Source: Deefgea piscis (GTDB lineage: Bacteria; Pseudomonadota; Gammaproteobacteria; Burkholderiales; Chitinibacteraceae). From it: a stretch of 64,000 nucleotides of DNA. The notes beneath the pieces were generated by a model. The model saw only the letters and a program-made list of their open reading frames with translations. It was not told the DNA's origin and did not search any database. Location: assembly GCF_019665785.1 (NCBI RefSeq), contig NZ_CP081149.1:3162001-3226000 (forward strand), in the 5' to 3' direction. Positions 48,962-57,634 of the stretch are shown piece by piece (within the stretch, counting starts at the first letter, position 1; every line of letters starts with the position of its first letter). The position numbers and the translations under genes were made by a program.

Positions 48962-49195
48962 ATGGCACGAGTATGTGTAGTCACGGGCAAAGGCCCAATG
49001 ACAGGGAATAACGTTTCCCACGCCAATAACAGAACTAAACGCCGCTTCCTACCTAACCTGCAATCCCGCCGGTTTTGGGTTGAGAGCGAAAACTGCTTTA
49101 TCCGCTTGCGCGTTTCGACCGCAGCTCTGCGCACCATCGATAAGAACGGCATCGATGTGGTTTTGGCAGATCTGCGCGCGCGCGGCGAACTGTAA
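48962..49195 (+). CDS. rpmB: 50S ribosomal protein L28
   Basis: A large-subunit ribosomal protein. From the ATG at 48962 (AGGA 7 bases before) it is 77 residues, [20 protein letters not shown], with the conserved [19 protein letters not shown] and a C-terminal [12 protein letters not shown]. The frame remains open upstream to 48926 but the added residues are not part of L28. rpmG follows after 17 bp. Confidence 0.97.
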   Translation: MARVCVVTGKGPMTGNNVSHANNRTKRRFLPNLQSRRFWVESENCFIRLRVSTAALRTIDKNGIDVVLADLRARGEL

Positions 49196-49212
49196 GCTAA
49201 GGACTATAAATC

Positions 49213-49368
49213 ATGCGTGATAAAATCAAGCTAGAATCTTCTGCTGGTACTGGTCATTTCTACACCACGACCAAGAACAAACGTACCATGCCAGAAAAAA
49301 TGGAAATCAAGAAGTTCGATCCTGTTGTTCGTAAACATGTGATCTACAAAGAAACTAAACTGAAGTAA
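49213..49368 (+). CDS. rpmG: 50S ribosomal protein L33
   Basis: A 51-residue large-subunit ribosomal protein: [20 protein letters not shown], then [20 protein letters not shown] and an end of [11 protein letters not shown]. It lacks the zinc-binding CxxC pairs, so it is the C-minus type. It is in the usual pair with rpmB and is followed by a terminator 26 bp later. Confidence 0.96.
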   Translation: MRDKIKLESSAGTGHFYTTTKNKRTMPEKMEIKKFDPVVRKHVIYKETKLK

Positions 49369-49394
49369 TTCAGGGCAGTGACGCCATACTCGAG

Positions 49395-49427
49395 AACCCC
49401 GCTACCTCAGCGGGGTTTTTGTTTTTT
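49395..49427 (+). terminator. Rho-independent terminator of rpmB-rpmG
   Basis: AACCCCGCT, short loop, AGCGGGGTT is followed by TTT G TTTTTT. It lies 26 bp after the rpmG stop. Confidence 0.93.
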
Positions 49428-49488
49428 CGCGCCTCAATAAAATAGCGAAAAACTCACGACTAACTCGCCTACGCAGCGCAAAAATAGA

Positions 49489-49537
49489 AGGTATATACCC
49501 GAAAGCTAAGACCTAATTAGGCCCTAGCTCAATACCT
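49489..49537. repeat. GGTATAT palindrome at the end of the LysR gene
   Basis: AGGTAT (49489) and ATACCT (49532..49537) enclose AGCTAAGACCTAAT-type sequence that pairs with ATTAGGCCCTAGCT. The fold ends 1 bp before the lysR-type gene stop on the minus strand, so it may terminate that gene, although it has no T run. Confidence 0.5.
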
Positions 49538-49538
49538 A

Positions 49539-50441
49539 TTATTGAATAAAAGACGCCGATTCTTCCTGCCATGTGGTGCGCAAAGCTTTAATCAGCATGT
49601 CGATCATCGGATCTTTTTCTCGATCGCTCGAGTAGATAAACTGCAATAAAGCCCTGGTCGCCACCTCACCATTACGCCACAACACAATCGAGCCATCCGC
49701 AGCATAGCGATGTGCAGTGCGCTCAGCCAAAATCGCAATGCCAACACCCGACTTAATCAATTCGAGCAGCGTTGCCTCTTCATCAAATTCACCGACTAAT
49801 TTAGGGGCAATATTTTGACTGCGCCACAGCTCTTGCGAAATATCGGCCAAGCTAGTGAATTGCGATAGACCCAACCACAAAGCCGAACCCAAGGTTTTCC
49901 AATCCGCATCTTGCAAATACGCCATGGTCGGCGGCAATGCCACGCAAAAACCAATCTCGCTCAATGGCACAGTGTTGACATTTTGGTACGGATTTCGACC
50001 TAAATAAAACCCAGCATCGAGCATTTTTTTGCGAACTTCATTTAAGACGCCAACCGAAATCCCATGCGTGGTCTGTACAGTCAATAAAGGATAACTTTCT
50101 CGCAATTGCGCTAACCAAGGGCCGAGTTTTAAACGCCCTGGCACCCCTATCGTACCAATTCTGACTTTACCTTTGGGTTCATTTTGCAACGCTTTAGCTC
50201 GATAGAGCAGGCTGCGGGCTTGCGCCAAGATCTGCTGTGCATCGGGCAGGATTAATTTCCCGGCCTCAGTCAGTTGCACTCCGCCGGGGTAGCGCTCAAA
50301 CAAGGCAACGCCAAACTCTTCCTCCAGCGCCTTAATCTGCGCCGTCACTGCCGGCTGGGATAAATGCAGCAATTCAGCGGCTTGCGTGAGGTGCCCCTGC
50401 TGCGCCACGGTAACAAATGTGCGAAGTTGATAGATTTCCAT
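49539..50441 (-). CDS. LysR-family transcriptional regulator
   Basis: A 300-residue LysR-type regulator: N-terminal winged helix-turn-helix (residues 1-60, MEIYQLRTFVTVAQQGHLTQ and AAELLHLSQPAVTAQIKALE) and a C-terminal substrate-binding domain starting near 90 (KGKVRIGTIGVPGRLKLGPW). It is divergent from the DUF485-actP operon across 228 bp, the classical layout for a LysR regulator and its target, so it may control acetate uptake. The effector is unknown. GTGAACTAATTACAC near 50472 could be an operator, which is only a guess. Confidence 0.9.
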   Translation of the reverse strand: MEIYQLRTFVTVAQQGHLTQAAELLHLSQPAVTAQIKALEEEFGVALFERYPGGVQLTEAGKLILPDAQQILAQARSLLYRAKALQNEPKGKVRIGTIGVPGRLKLGPWLAQLRESYPLLTVQTTHGISVGVLNEVRKKMLDAGFYLGRNPYQNVNTVPLSEIGFCVALPPTMAYLQDADWKTLGSALWLGLSQFTSLADISQELWRSQNIAPKLVGEFDEEATLLELIKSGVGIAILAERTAHRYAADGSIVLWRNGEVATRALLQFIYSSDREKDPMIDMLIKALRTTWQEESASFIQ

Positions 50442-50546
50442 TCACCGATTATCACCTACTCCTTGCCTTTTTGTGAACTAATTACACCGGCTATGTAGTT
50501 TTAAAATCAGCAATTACACAAACTCCAGTAAGGTATGCGCAATGCA

Positions 50547-50615
50547 ACATAAGTCGAACTGATTTAGAGCATCAAAAAATGCAATTAGCTTAAATTAGCC
50601 ACTCTCACATAAATT
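50547..50615 (+). promoter_or_regulatory. Conserved promoter block of the actP operon, shared with acs
   Basis: This 69-bp stretch aligns with 55351..55418 upstream of acs. Shared segments are ACAT-AGTC, ACTGATTT, CATCAAAAAA, CAATTAGCTT and CATAAATT in the same order with nearly equal spacing. It ends 55 bp before the DUF485 start. It probably contains a promoter and one activator site common to both acetate genes. Confidence 0.75.
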
Positions 50616-50669
50616 AGCGGCACAACACCCATCTGGGTTTGACGATTGATTTATCCGAGGAGGCAACGC

Positions 50670-50978
50670 ATGCAAGATCATACGATTGAACGCATTCAGC
50701 AGAACCCCAAATTTCAAGAGTTGGTACGGAAAAAATCCGGACTCTCTTGGTTACTCTCTTTTGTAATGCTGGTGATTTATTACGGCTTTATTTTGGTGAT
50801 TGCATTCTCACCCGCAACCCTAGGGCAATCACTATCTGGTGGCGTCACCACGATTGGCATCCCAATTGGCATCATGATTATTTTGTCAGTGTTTGTGATT
50901 ACCGGCATTTATGTACGTCGAGCCAATACAGAATTCGACCAATTGACCCGTGAAGTCGTTGAGGACGCGAAAAAATGA
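50670..50978 (+). CDS. DUF485 membrane protein, partner of ActP
   Basis: A 102-residue protein with two membrane helices (about 25-47 and 60-82: [40 protein letters not shown]) and a charged C-terminus. GAGGAGG lies 6 bases before the ATG at 50670. DUF485 genes are regularly found directly before actP; the name YjcH is used in E. coli. Its stop overlaps the actP start (ATGA). Its exact role in acetate transport is not established. Confidence 0.93.
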   Translation: MQDHTIERIQQNPKFQELVRKKSGLSWLLSFVMLVIYYGFILVIAFSPATLGQSLSGGVTTIGIPIGIMIILSVFVITGIYVRRANTEFDQLTREVVEDAKK

Positions 50979-52798
50979 TCAAATCTACTTTGCAACGCTT
51001 GTCTCTCGCCAGCTTGATGCTCGCCAGCAGCCTCCCGACTTGGGCTGCTGGCAGTATTGACGGCGCAGTCGAAAAACGTCACGACCTCAATATCCCTGCG
51101 ATTGTGATGTTCTTGATTTTCGTTGCCTTTACGCTGGGTATTACCTACTGGGCAGCTCGTCGCACCAAATCAGCGAAAGACTTTTACGCTGCGGGCGGCG
51201 GGATTAGCGGTTTTCAAAATGGCTTGGCGATTGCAGGTGACTATATGTCAGCTGCATCGTTCCTCGGTATTTCCGCAATGGTGTTTGGTGTTGGTTACGA
51301 TGGCTTGATTTACTCGATCGGCTTTTTGGTCGGCTGGCCTTTGATTACCTTCCTGATTGCCGAGCGTTTACGTAACTTGGGTAAATACACTTTTGCTGAC
51401 GTGGCTTCGTATCGCTTATCGCAAATACCAGTGCGTATTTTTGCCGCAACCGGCACTTTAGTTGTGGTGGCACTGTATTTGATCGCGCAAATGGTTGGCG
51501 CAGGTAAATTGATTCAAGTGCTATTTGGCATGGATTACACCTACGCCGTCATCTTGGTCGGTATTTTGATGATTATGTATGTCACCTTTGGCGGCATGTT
51601 AGCCACCACTTGGGTGCAAATCATTAAAGCCATCTTGTTGCTGTCAGGCGCATCATTTATGGCCTTTATGGTGATGAAACACGTTGGCTTTAGCTTTGAA
51701 ACGCTATTCCAACAAGCTGTTGCCGTAAAACACGCTGGCGCTGAAGCCTTGGCTCTCAAAGCCAATGTGGCTGCAGAAGCAGCGGCGGCGGCCGTTTCTA
51801 GCAATGCCCCGAACGCCTCTGCGGCTGTTGCTAGTGCTGCTGCGGCTTCAAAAGCTGCGGTTGCTGCTGCTAAAGCCAATATCATGGCGCCAGGTGGCTT
51901 GGTATCGAATCCTATCGATGCGATTTCACTTGGTATGGCTTTGATGTTTGGTACTGCCGGTTTGCCACACATCTTGATGCGTTTCTTTACAGTATCGAAC
52001 GCCAAAGAAGCCCGTAAATCAGTGTTTTATGCGACAGGCTTTATCGGTTACTTCTACATTTTGACCTTCATCATTGGCTTTGGTGCGATTGTGCTGTTGT
52101 CAGGCGAAGCGGGGATGAAATTTAAAGAAGTCTCTGGCGCATTGATTGGCGGCTCGAATATGGCGGCGATTCACTTGTCTGACGCAGTCGGTGGAGATTA
52201 CTTCCTTGGCTTTATTTCAGCGGTGGCGTTTGCAACCATTCTGGCAGTGGTCGCCGGTTTGACCTTGTCGGGTGCATCAGCGGTATCGCATGATATTTAC
52301 GCCTCGGTCATCAAGAAAGGCAAAGCCAATGAAGCTGATGAGATTCGCGTTTCAAAAATCACCACCATCGCGCTTGGCGTATTGGCGATGTTCTTAGGGA
52401 TTGCCTTTGAAAAGCAAAACATCGCTTTCATGGTTGGTCTAGCGTTCTCGATTGCGGCATCGGCCAACTTCCCTGTGCTGTTCTTGTCGATGTTCTGGAA
52501 AGGTTTGACAACCCGTGGCGCAGTGGTGGGTGGTTTTGTTGGCTTAATCACCGCGCTAGCACTGATTATCCTTGGCCCATCGGTTTGGGTTGAAGTACTC
52601 GGTCACGACAAAGGCAGCGAATGGTTCCCGTACAAAAACCCAACAATCTTCTCAATGACACTAGCCTTCATTGTGATTTGGTTGGTTTCGGTACTCGATA
52701 CCAGCAAGCAAGCGGCGGAAGAAAAAGCTAAATTCTTGCCACAATTTATCCGCTCTATGACAGGTATTGGCGCAGAAGGCGCAACTGACAAGCATTAA
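50975..52798 (+). CDS. actP: Cation/acetate symporter ActP with an Ala-rich insertion
   Basis: A sodium:solute symporter family carrier for acetate and related short acids. It has a signal-like N-terminus ([17 protein letters not shown]), then about 13 membrane helices with [33 protein letters not shown] and [20 protein letters not shown]. Length is 607 aa, against 549 for E. coli ActP. The excess is mainly an alanine-rich run at about residues 253-302 (for example [20 protein letters not shown]) in a loop between two helices. The rest aligns closely with E. coli from recall. It is coupled to DUF485 and followed by a terminator. Confidence 0.95.
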   Translation: MIKSTLQRLSLASLMLASSLPTWAAGSIDGAVEKRHDLNIPAIVMFLIFVAFTLGITYWAARRTKSAKDFYAAGGGISGFQNGLAIAGDYMSAASFLGISAMVFGVGYDGLIYSIGFLVGWPLITFLIAERLRNLGKYTFADVASYRLSQIPVRIFAATGTLVVVALYLIAQMVGAGKLIQVLFGMDYTYAVILVGILMIMYVTFGGMLATTWVQIIKAILLLSGASFMAFMVMKHVGFSFETLFQQAVAVKHAGAEALALKANVAAEAAAAAVSSNAPNASAAVASAAAASKAAVAAAKANIMAPGGLVSNPIDAISLGMALMFGTAGLPHILMRFFTVSNAKEARKSVFYATGFIGYFYILTFIIGFGAIVLLSGEAGMKFKEVSGALIGGSNMAAIHLSDAVGGDYFLGFISAVAFATILAVVAGLTLSGASAVSHDIYASVIKKGKANEADEIRVSKITTIALGVLAMFLGIAFEKQNIAFMVGLAFSIAASANFPVLFLSMFWKGLTTRGAVVGGFVGLITALALIILGPSVWVEVLGHDKGSEWFPYKNPTIFSMTLAFIVIWLVSVLDTSKQAAEEKAKFLPQFIRSMTGIGAEGATDKH

Positions 52799-52816
52799 GA
52801 GTAGATACATCGCAAC

Positions 52817-52850
52817 ACGCCCTACACGCTTAGCGATGTAGGGCGTTTTT
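52817..52850 (+). terminator. Rho-independent terminator of the actP operon
   Basis: ACGCCCTACA and TGTAGGGCGT enclose a 10-base loop and are followed by TTTTT. It lies 18 bp after the actP stop, and the next gene starts 15 bp later. Confidence 0.88.
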
Positions 52851-52865
52851 GATGCAAGGTACATT

Positions 52866-54668
52866 ATGTCGACGCTATTTGAGTTTTCTGCTCCACCTTA
52901 TCGCAGCCTCAAGCCCAGTGAACGCGAACGCTTTGAAAACGCGCTCGATATTCAATACTTTGCCAGCGGTCACACCGTCATTGCGGCTGGCGTACCCCAT
53001 CATGCGCTTCTCATTCTAAGTAAAGGCTTGATTGCTGAAGAAGAAAACGGCGAAGTACTCACCGTTTATAGCGAACACGACACCATCAATAGCAAGGCGG
53101 TACTCAATGAAACCGCCCAACAGCAATGGGTCGCGATTGACGACAGCATTGTATTTAGCATTCCACGCGAATTAATTTTAGAGCTCATCCGTAGCAACCC
53201 ACAGTTTGGCGCCTATTTTTATCAGGATATTGCAGTACGGATGACGTCCTTAGCGCATCAAACTCCAGAAGAAAATGAATTACAAACCTTACTACTGGCC
53301 CCAATCAAAGCCGCTTATCTTCATCCAGTCCAATGGCTGAGCGCCGATGCCAGCATTCTTGACGCAGCCCAGCGCATGCAAAGCAAGCACTGCACGGCAG
53401 TGCTGATTAAAAATGGCGAACACATTGGCATCTTTACCCAACGTGATTTACGCGACTTTGTGATGAGCGAATTACCCGCGCGCAGTACCGCAATTGCCAA
53501 CTATGCCCACTATCGTTTGCATAGCGTGGCCGACGACGAACCGATCCATGCTGCCATGCTGTTAATGACCAAGCACACCATTAGTCGGGTGATTGTGCGC
53601 AGCGCCGATGGAACACTCGGGATTTTAGAGCAAGTCGATTTGCTGGCTTTTCTCACGCAGCATTCACACTTAATTCAAAGTCAAATCGAGCGCGCGGTGT
53701 CGATTGATGAATTGGCACAAGCTTGGTCACACGTCGATAAGCTGATACGGCAGCAACAACGCCAAGGCGTTAAAGTCACGCTGATTGCCGATACCATGCG
53801 TGAGCTACACCGCAAATTACTCGCCAAAACTTGGCAACTACTCGCACCAGCTGAGATCAGCGCCAATGTCTGTTTGCTGTGCTTGGGCTCAGAAGGGCGC
53901 GGCGAACAAATTTTGGCTAACGATCAAGACAATGCCTTGATTATCGCCGATGGCTTTGAACACCCCGATTTAGCTGCCATCTGCGCGGCATTTAATCAAG
54001 CGCTGATTCGCTTTGGCTACCCGCCCTGCCCTGGGCAAATCATGGTCAACAATCCGTATTGGCGGCGCAGTGAAAGCGAATTTAGAATTTTGCTGGATGA
54101 ATGGCAGGTGCAAACGCATCGTGAAAACATGCTGCATCTGGCGATTTGGCTTGATGCCTATCCGGTGTATGGCAATAAAGCGCTGTTTGCTCGGCTGCGC
54201 GATTATTTTTATCAAGGGCTAGTCGAAAACGACAGCTTACTGGCGCACTTTGCTTTGCCAATCGAACAATTTGATACGCCGCTGGGGTTTTTCTCCCAAT
54301 TGCGCAGCAAAGGCGGTTTACTCGATTTAAAAAAGGGCGGCATCTTTACTTTAGTGCACGGTATACGCAGCTTGGCCTTGAAGGCGAAGCTCTCAGAGCG
54401 CAATACCTACCGCAGAATTGAAATACTCAAACAAAAAGAAATCCTCTCGCCAACACTAGCTAGCGACATCCGAGAGTCACTGGCCTACCTGCAAAGCCTG
54501 CAATTGAAATACGGCTTAATCAAAGCCCAGCAAGGTAAATTACTCGACTACGGCATTGAGCTAGCCCAGCTCACTACGCTTGAGCGCGACTTACTTAAAG
54601 ACACCCTCACCGTGGTGAAACGCTTTAAACAGACCATTGCCCATCAATTTAAATTGAACACGCTATGA
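52866..54668 (+). CDS. cNMP-binding/CBS/DUF294 nucleotidyltransferase-like signalling protein
   Basis: A 600-residue cytoplasmic protein with several domains. Residues 15-125 resemble a cyclic-nucleotide-binding fold (FASGHTVIAAGVPHHALLIL). Two CBS domains follow (about 150-275; LDAAQRMQSKHCTAVLIKNG, IHAAMLLMTKHTISRVIVR). The DUF294 nucleotidyltransferase-like domain (about 300-440) has the GS-x-R-x-E-x10-D pattern in CLGSEGRGEQILANDQDNAL. A helical C-terminal domain ends the chain. It resembles the GlnD-like regulatory proteins found beside actP. A role in controlling acetate metabolism is inferred from the position only. Confidence 0.88.
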   Translation: MSTLFEFSAPPYRSLKPSERERFENALDIQYFASGHTVIAAGVPHHALLILSKGLIAEEENGEVLTVYSEHDTINSKAVLNETAQQQWVAIDDSIVFSIPRELILELIRSNPQFGAYFYQDIAVRMTSLAHQTPEENELQTLLLAPIKAAYLHPVQWLSADASILDAAQRMQSKHCTAVLIKNGEHIGIFTQRDLRDFVMSELPARSTAIANYAHYRLHSVADDEPIHAAMLLMTKHTISRVIVRSADGTLGILEQVDLLAFLTQHSHLIQSQIERAVSIDELAQAWSHVDKLIRQQQRQGVKVTLIADTMRELHRKLLAKTWQLLAPAEISANVCLLCLGSEGRGEQILANDQDNALIIADGFEHPDLAAICAAFNQALIRFGYPPCPGQIMVNNPYWRRSESEFRILLDEWQVQTHRENMLHLAIWLDAYPVYGNKALFARLRDYFYQGLVENDSLLAHFALPIEQFDTPLGFFSQLRSKGGLLDLKKGGIFTLVHGIRSLALKAKLSERNTYRRIEILKQKEILSPTLASDIRESLAYLQSLQLKYGLIKAQQGKLLDYGIELAQLTTLERDLLKDTLTVVKRFKQTIAHQFKLNTL

Positions 54669-55270
54669 TCCAAATATTCCAACGCTGGCAAGCCAAGCGC
54701 CGTTTACGCGATCCACAGTTTGAGTTTTTATTTGCCAAACCGCCACACAATGAATGGGTCAGTATTGATTGCGAAACCACCAGTCTCAATCCAAAACAGG
54801 CAGAAATCTTATCCATTGCCGCCGTGATTATTCGTGGCAATAGCATTTTAAGATCCAGCAGCCGGCAATGGCTCGTCAAACCCAGCGGCGCGATTGATCC
54901 CAAAACGATTCCGATTCATGGCCTACGCCAGCAAGACGTCGCTCAAGGTTTAATACTCCACGAAGCGCTGAGCCAATTGCTGTATTTCATCGGCAGCCGA
55001 CCCATTGTGGGTTATTACCTTGAATTTGATTTAGCGGTGATAAATCGGCAGCTCAAGCCATGGTTGGGCATATCGCTACCGAATCAAGGCATTGAAGTAT
55101 CGGGCTTGTATTACGACAAAAAAGTCAGCGCTTATCGGCCTGATGTGGATTTGAGCTTAGAGACCATGCTCACCGAATTAGAGATCCCTCCACTACCGCG
55201 CCACAATCCGCTCAACGACGCAGTGATTGCCGCGTTAATTTTCTTAAAACTCAAAGCCAACGCCAATTGA
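54665..55270 (+). CDS. DnaQ-like 3'-5' exonuclease
   Basis: A 201-residue protein with the DEDD exonuclease fold. Motif I is WVSIDCETTSLNPKQAEILS, motif II includes GYYLEFDLAVINRQ, and motif III is HNPLNDAVIAALI (H and D, so DEDDh type). It is related to the polymerase III epsilon domain but lacks the polymerase-binding tail. It overlaps the DUF294 gene by 4 bp (ATGA). The pair sits between actP and acs, an arrangement I recall from other proteobacteria. Its substrate is unknown; nucleic acid or a small nucleotide are both possible. Confidence 0.88.
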   Translation: MIQIFQRWQAKRRLRDPQFEFLFAKPPHNEWVSIDCETTSLNPKQAEILSIAAVIIRGNSILRSSSRQWLVKPSGAIDPKTIPIHGLRQQDVAQGLILHEALSQLLYFIGSRPIVGYYLEFDLAVINRQLKPWLGISLPNQGIEVSGLYYDKKVSAYRPDVDLSLETMLTELEIPPLPRHNPLNDAVIAALIFLKLKANAN

Positions 55271-55350
55271 CTCACATTACGCGCTGTTGATATCAATCTG
55301 TGCGCAGCAGCAAGGGCGAAAAAACCAAGTAATTCAACTTATTGCCTAGC

Positions 55351-55418
55351 ACATCAGTCTGACTGATTTGCCACATCAAAAAAGACAATTAGCTTTCAGC
55401 ACTGTAATCCCATAAATT
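55351..55418 (+). promoter_or_regulatory. Conserved promoter block of acs, shared with the actP operon
   Basis: A 68-bp sequence matching 50547..50615 with conserved segments ACTGATTT, CATCAAAAAA, CAATTAGCTT and CATAAATT in order. It ends 49 bp before the acs ATG. The common order and spacing point to one regulator acting on both genes. Confidence 0.75.
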
Positions 55419-55466
55419 TGATCTCAGATTATTTCCAACTCAGTTTCTTTGCTAAGGGGTTCACTC

Positions 55467-57437
55467 ATGAGTGGTATCGATTCAGTATTAAAAGAAAACC
55501 GTTTATTCCAACCCTCTGATGAATTTCGCACCAATGCGACAGTCTCAGGCATGGAAGGCTACAACGCGCTGTGTGAAAAAGCCACAGCCGACTACGAAGG
55601 CTTTTGGGCTGATTTAGGCCGCAATCTACTGAGCTGGAAAAAACCCTTTACCCAAATTTTGAATCAAGACAATCCACCGTTTTTTAAATGGTTTGAAGAT
55701 GGCTTGATTAATGTGTCGTACAACTGTCTCGATCGCCATTTAGAAAGCAAAGCCAATAAAGTCGCGATTATTTTTGAAGCCGACGATGGCTCAGTGACTC
55801 GCGTAACTTACCGCGAGCTGTATCACCGCGTTTGCCAATTTGCCAATGGTCTGAAAAGCCTTGGCGTGGTCAAAGGTGATCGCATCGTCATCTATATGCC
55901 ACACACGGTTGAAGCCGTGATTGCCATGCAAGCTTGCGCGCGTATCGGCGCGATTCACTCAGTGGTATTCGGCGGATTCTCAGCTGGCGCATTGCGTGAT
56001 CGCATCCAAGATGCTGCGGCTAAACTCGTTATTACCGCCAATGAATCCATCCGTGGCGGCAAACCAACACCACTCAAATCAATGGTCGACGAAGCCTTGG
56101 GCTTAGGTGGCTGCGATTCAGTCGAAAAAGTGATCGTTTTCCAACGCACTAGCAATAAACCAGAATATTGGAATGCAGAACGTAATGTCTGGTGGCACAA
56201 ACTGGTTCAAGACCAAGCCGACGTGTGCGAACCAGAATGGGTTGAATCTGAGCACCCACTATTTATTCTATATACCTCAGGCTCAACGGGTAAGCCCAAA
56301 GGCGTGCAACACTCATCAGCAGGCTACTTGCTCGGCACGCAAGTGACGATGAAATGGGTATTCGATTACAAAGAAACTGACGTTTACTGGTGCACTGCCG
56401 ACGTGGGCTGGATCACAGGTCACAGCTACATCGCCTACGGTCCATTGGGCATTGGCGCAACACAAGTGGTATTTGAAGGCGTGCCAACCTATCCAGATGC
56501 ATCACGCTTCTGGCAAATGATTGAAAAACACGAAGTCACCACGTTCTACACCGCGCCAACAGCGATTCGTTCATTGATCAAACTCGGTGGCGATTTGCCA
56601 AAACAATATGATCTTTCATCACTGCGCCTCTTGGGCACGGTGGGTGAGCCGATCAATCCAGATGCATGGATGTGGTATTTTGAGACCATCGGTGGTGGCC
56701 GCTGCCCTATCGTTGATACTTGGTGGCAAACCGAAACCGGCTGCAATATGATTGCACCGTTGCCAGGCGCAGTTGCGATCAAACCGGGCTCTTGCACCTT
56801 GCCAATTCCAGGCATTATGGCCGATATCGTCGATGAATCTGGCGCACCAGTCACTGCTGGCAAAGGCGGCTTCTTGGTGATTAGCAAGCCATGGCCATCG
56901 ATGGTACGTAATATCTGGGGCGACTCTGAACGCTTTGCCAAAACGTATTTCCCAGAAGACTACAACGGTAAATTGTATCTCGCTGGCGACTCAGCGCATT
57001 ACGACGAAAACGGCTACATCTGGATTATGGGCCGCATTGACGACGTGCTGAATGTTTCTGGTCACCGCCTTGGCACCATGGAAATCGAATCGGCACTCGC
57101 CGCCAATCCATTGGTCGCAGAAGCTGCCGTGGTGGGTAAACCACACGATATTAAAGGCGAGGCTGTGGTGGCGTATGTGGTGCTCAAAGGTCAACGCCCA
57201 GAAGGCGACGACGCCAAACGCATCGCCAAAGAGCTGCGTGAATGGGTAGCGCATGAAATCGGCAAGATCGCGCAACCGGATGAAATTCGTTTCGGCGACA
57301 ATCTGCCGAAAACCCGCTCAGGTAAAATCATGCGTCGTCTGTTGCGCGATATCGCCAAAGGCCAAGAAATTACTGCGGATACTTCAACCCTAGAAAACCC
57401 AGCGATTCTTGAGCAATTGCGTCAAAGTGCAATTTAA
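55467..57437 (+). CDS. acs: Acetyl-CoA synthetase
   Basis: Activates acetate to acetyl-CoA through acetyl-AMP. The ATG at 55467 with AAGGGG 7 bases upstream gives a 656-residue enzyme starting [14 protein letters not shown]. Motifs are the P-loop-like [43 protein letters not shown] and the C-terminal [12 protein letters not shown], whose lysine is the acetylation site used to switch the enzyme off. Together with ActP it recovers acetate. A strong terminator follows. Confidence 0.97.
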   Translation: MSGIDSVLKENRLFQPSDEFRTNATVSGMEGYNALCEKATADYEGFWADLGRNLLSWKKPFTQILNQDNPPFFKWFEDGLINVSYNCLDRHLESKANKVAIIFEADDGSVTRVTYRELYHRVCQFANGLKSLGVVKGDRIVIYMPHTVEAVIAMQACARIGAIHSVVFGGFSAGALRDRIQDAAAKLVITANESIRGGKPTPLKSMVDEALGLGGCDSVEKVIVFQRTSNKPEYWNAERNVWWHKLVQDQADVCEPEWVESEHPLFILYTSGSTGKPKGVQHSSAGYLLGTQVTMKWVFDYKETDVYWCTADVGWITGHSYIAYGPLGIGATQVVFEGVPTYPDASRFWQMIEKHEVTTFYTAPTAIRSLIKLGGDLPKQYDLSSLRLLGTVGEPINPDAWMWYFETIGGGRCPIVDTWWQTETGCNMIAPLPGAVAIKPGSCTLPIPGIMADIVDESGAPVTAGKGGFLVISKPWPSMVRNIWGDSERFAKTYFPEDYNGKLYLAGDSAHYDENGYIWIMGRIDDVLNVSGHRLGTMEIESALAANPLVAEAAVVGKPHDIKGEAVVAYVVLKGQRPEGDDAKRIAKELREWVAHEIGKIAQPDEIRFGDNLPKTRSGKIMRRLLRDIAKGQEITADTSTLENPAILEQLRQSAI

Positions 57438-57473
57438 TATCAAACTAATCTAATTCGATTACGAGAGTTGAAC

Positions 57474-57502
57474 ACCCCGTCCTTGTGGCGGGGTATTTTT
57501 TT
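57474..57502 (+). terminator. Rho-independent terminator of acs
   Basis: ACCCCG, loop, CGGGGT followed by seven T, 37 bp after the acs stop. It insulates the downstream flagellin gene, which has its own promoter. Confidence 0.92.
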
Positions 57503-57567
57503 GCTCGCCAAATTAGATCAAAACAAGATCACCAGCCATTACTTACAATTATCAATAAAAAATCAAT

Positions 57568-57594
57568 TAAAGTTTAAATATATTAAGTCGATAA
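57568..57594 (+). promoter_or_regulatory. Sigma28 (FliA) promoter of the metallopeptidase flagellin
   Basis: TAAA at 57568..57571, exactly 15 bases, then GTCGATAA at 57587..57594. The consensus is TAAA-N15-GCCGATAA, so only one base differs. The predicted start is about 57601, giving a leader of about 34 bases before the GTG start. FliA is encoded at 43919. Confidence 0.85.
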
Positions 57595-57634
57595 AAACTT
57601 ACGTACAACTACTATCAAAAGTAATGGTGGCAAT

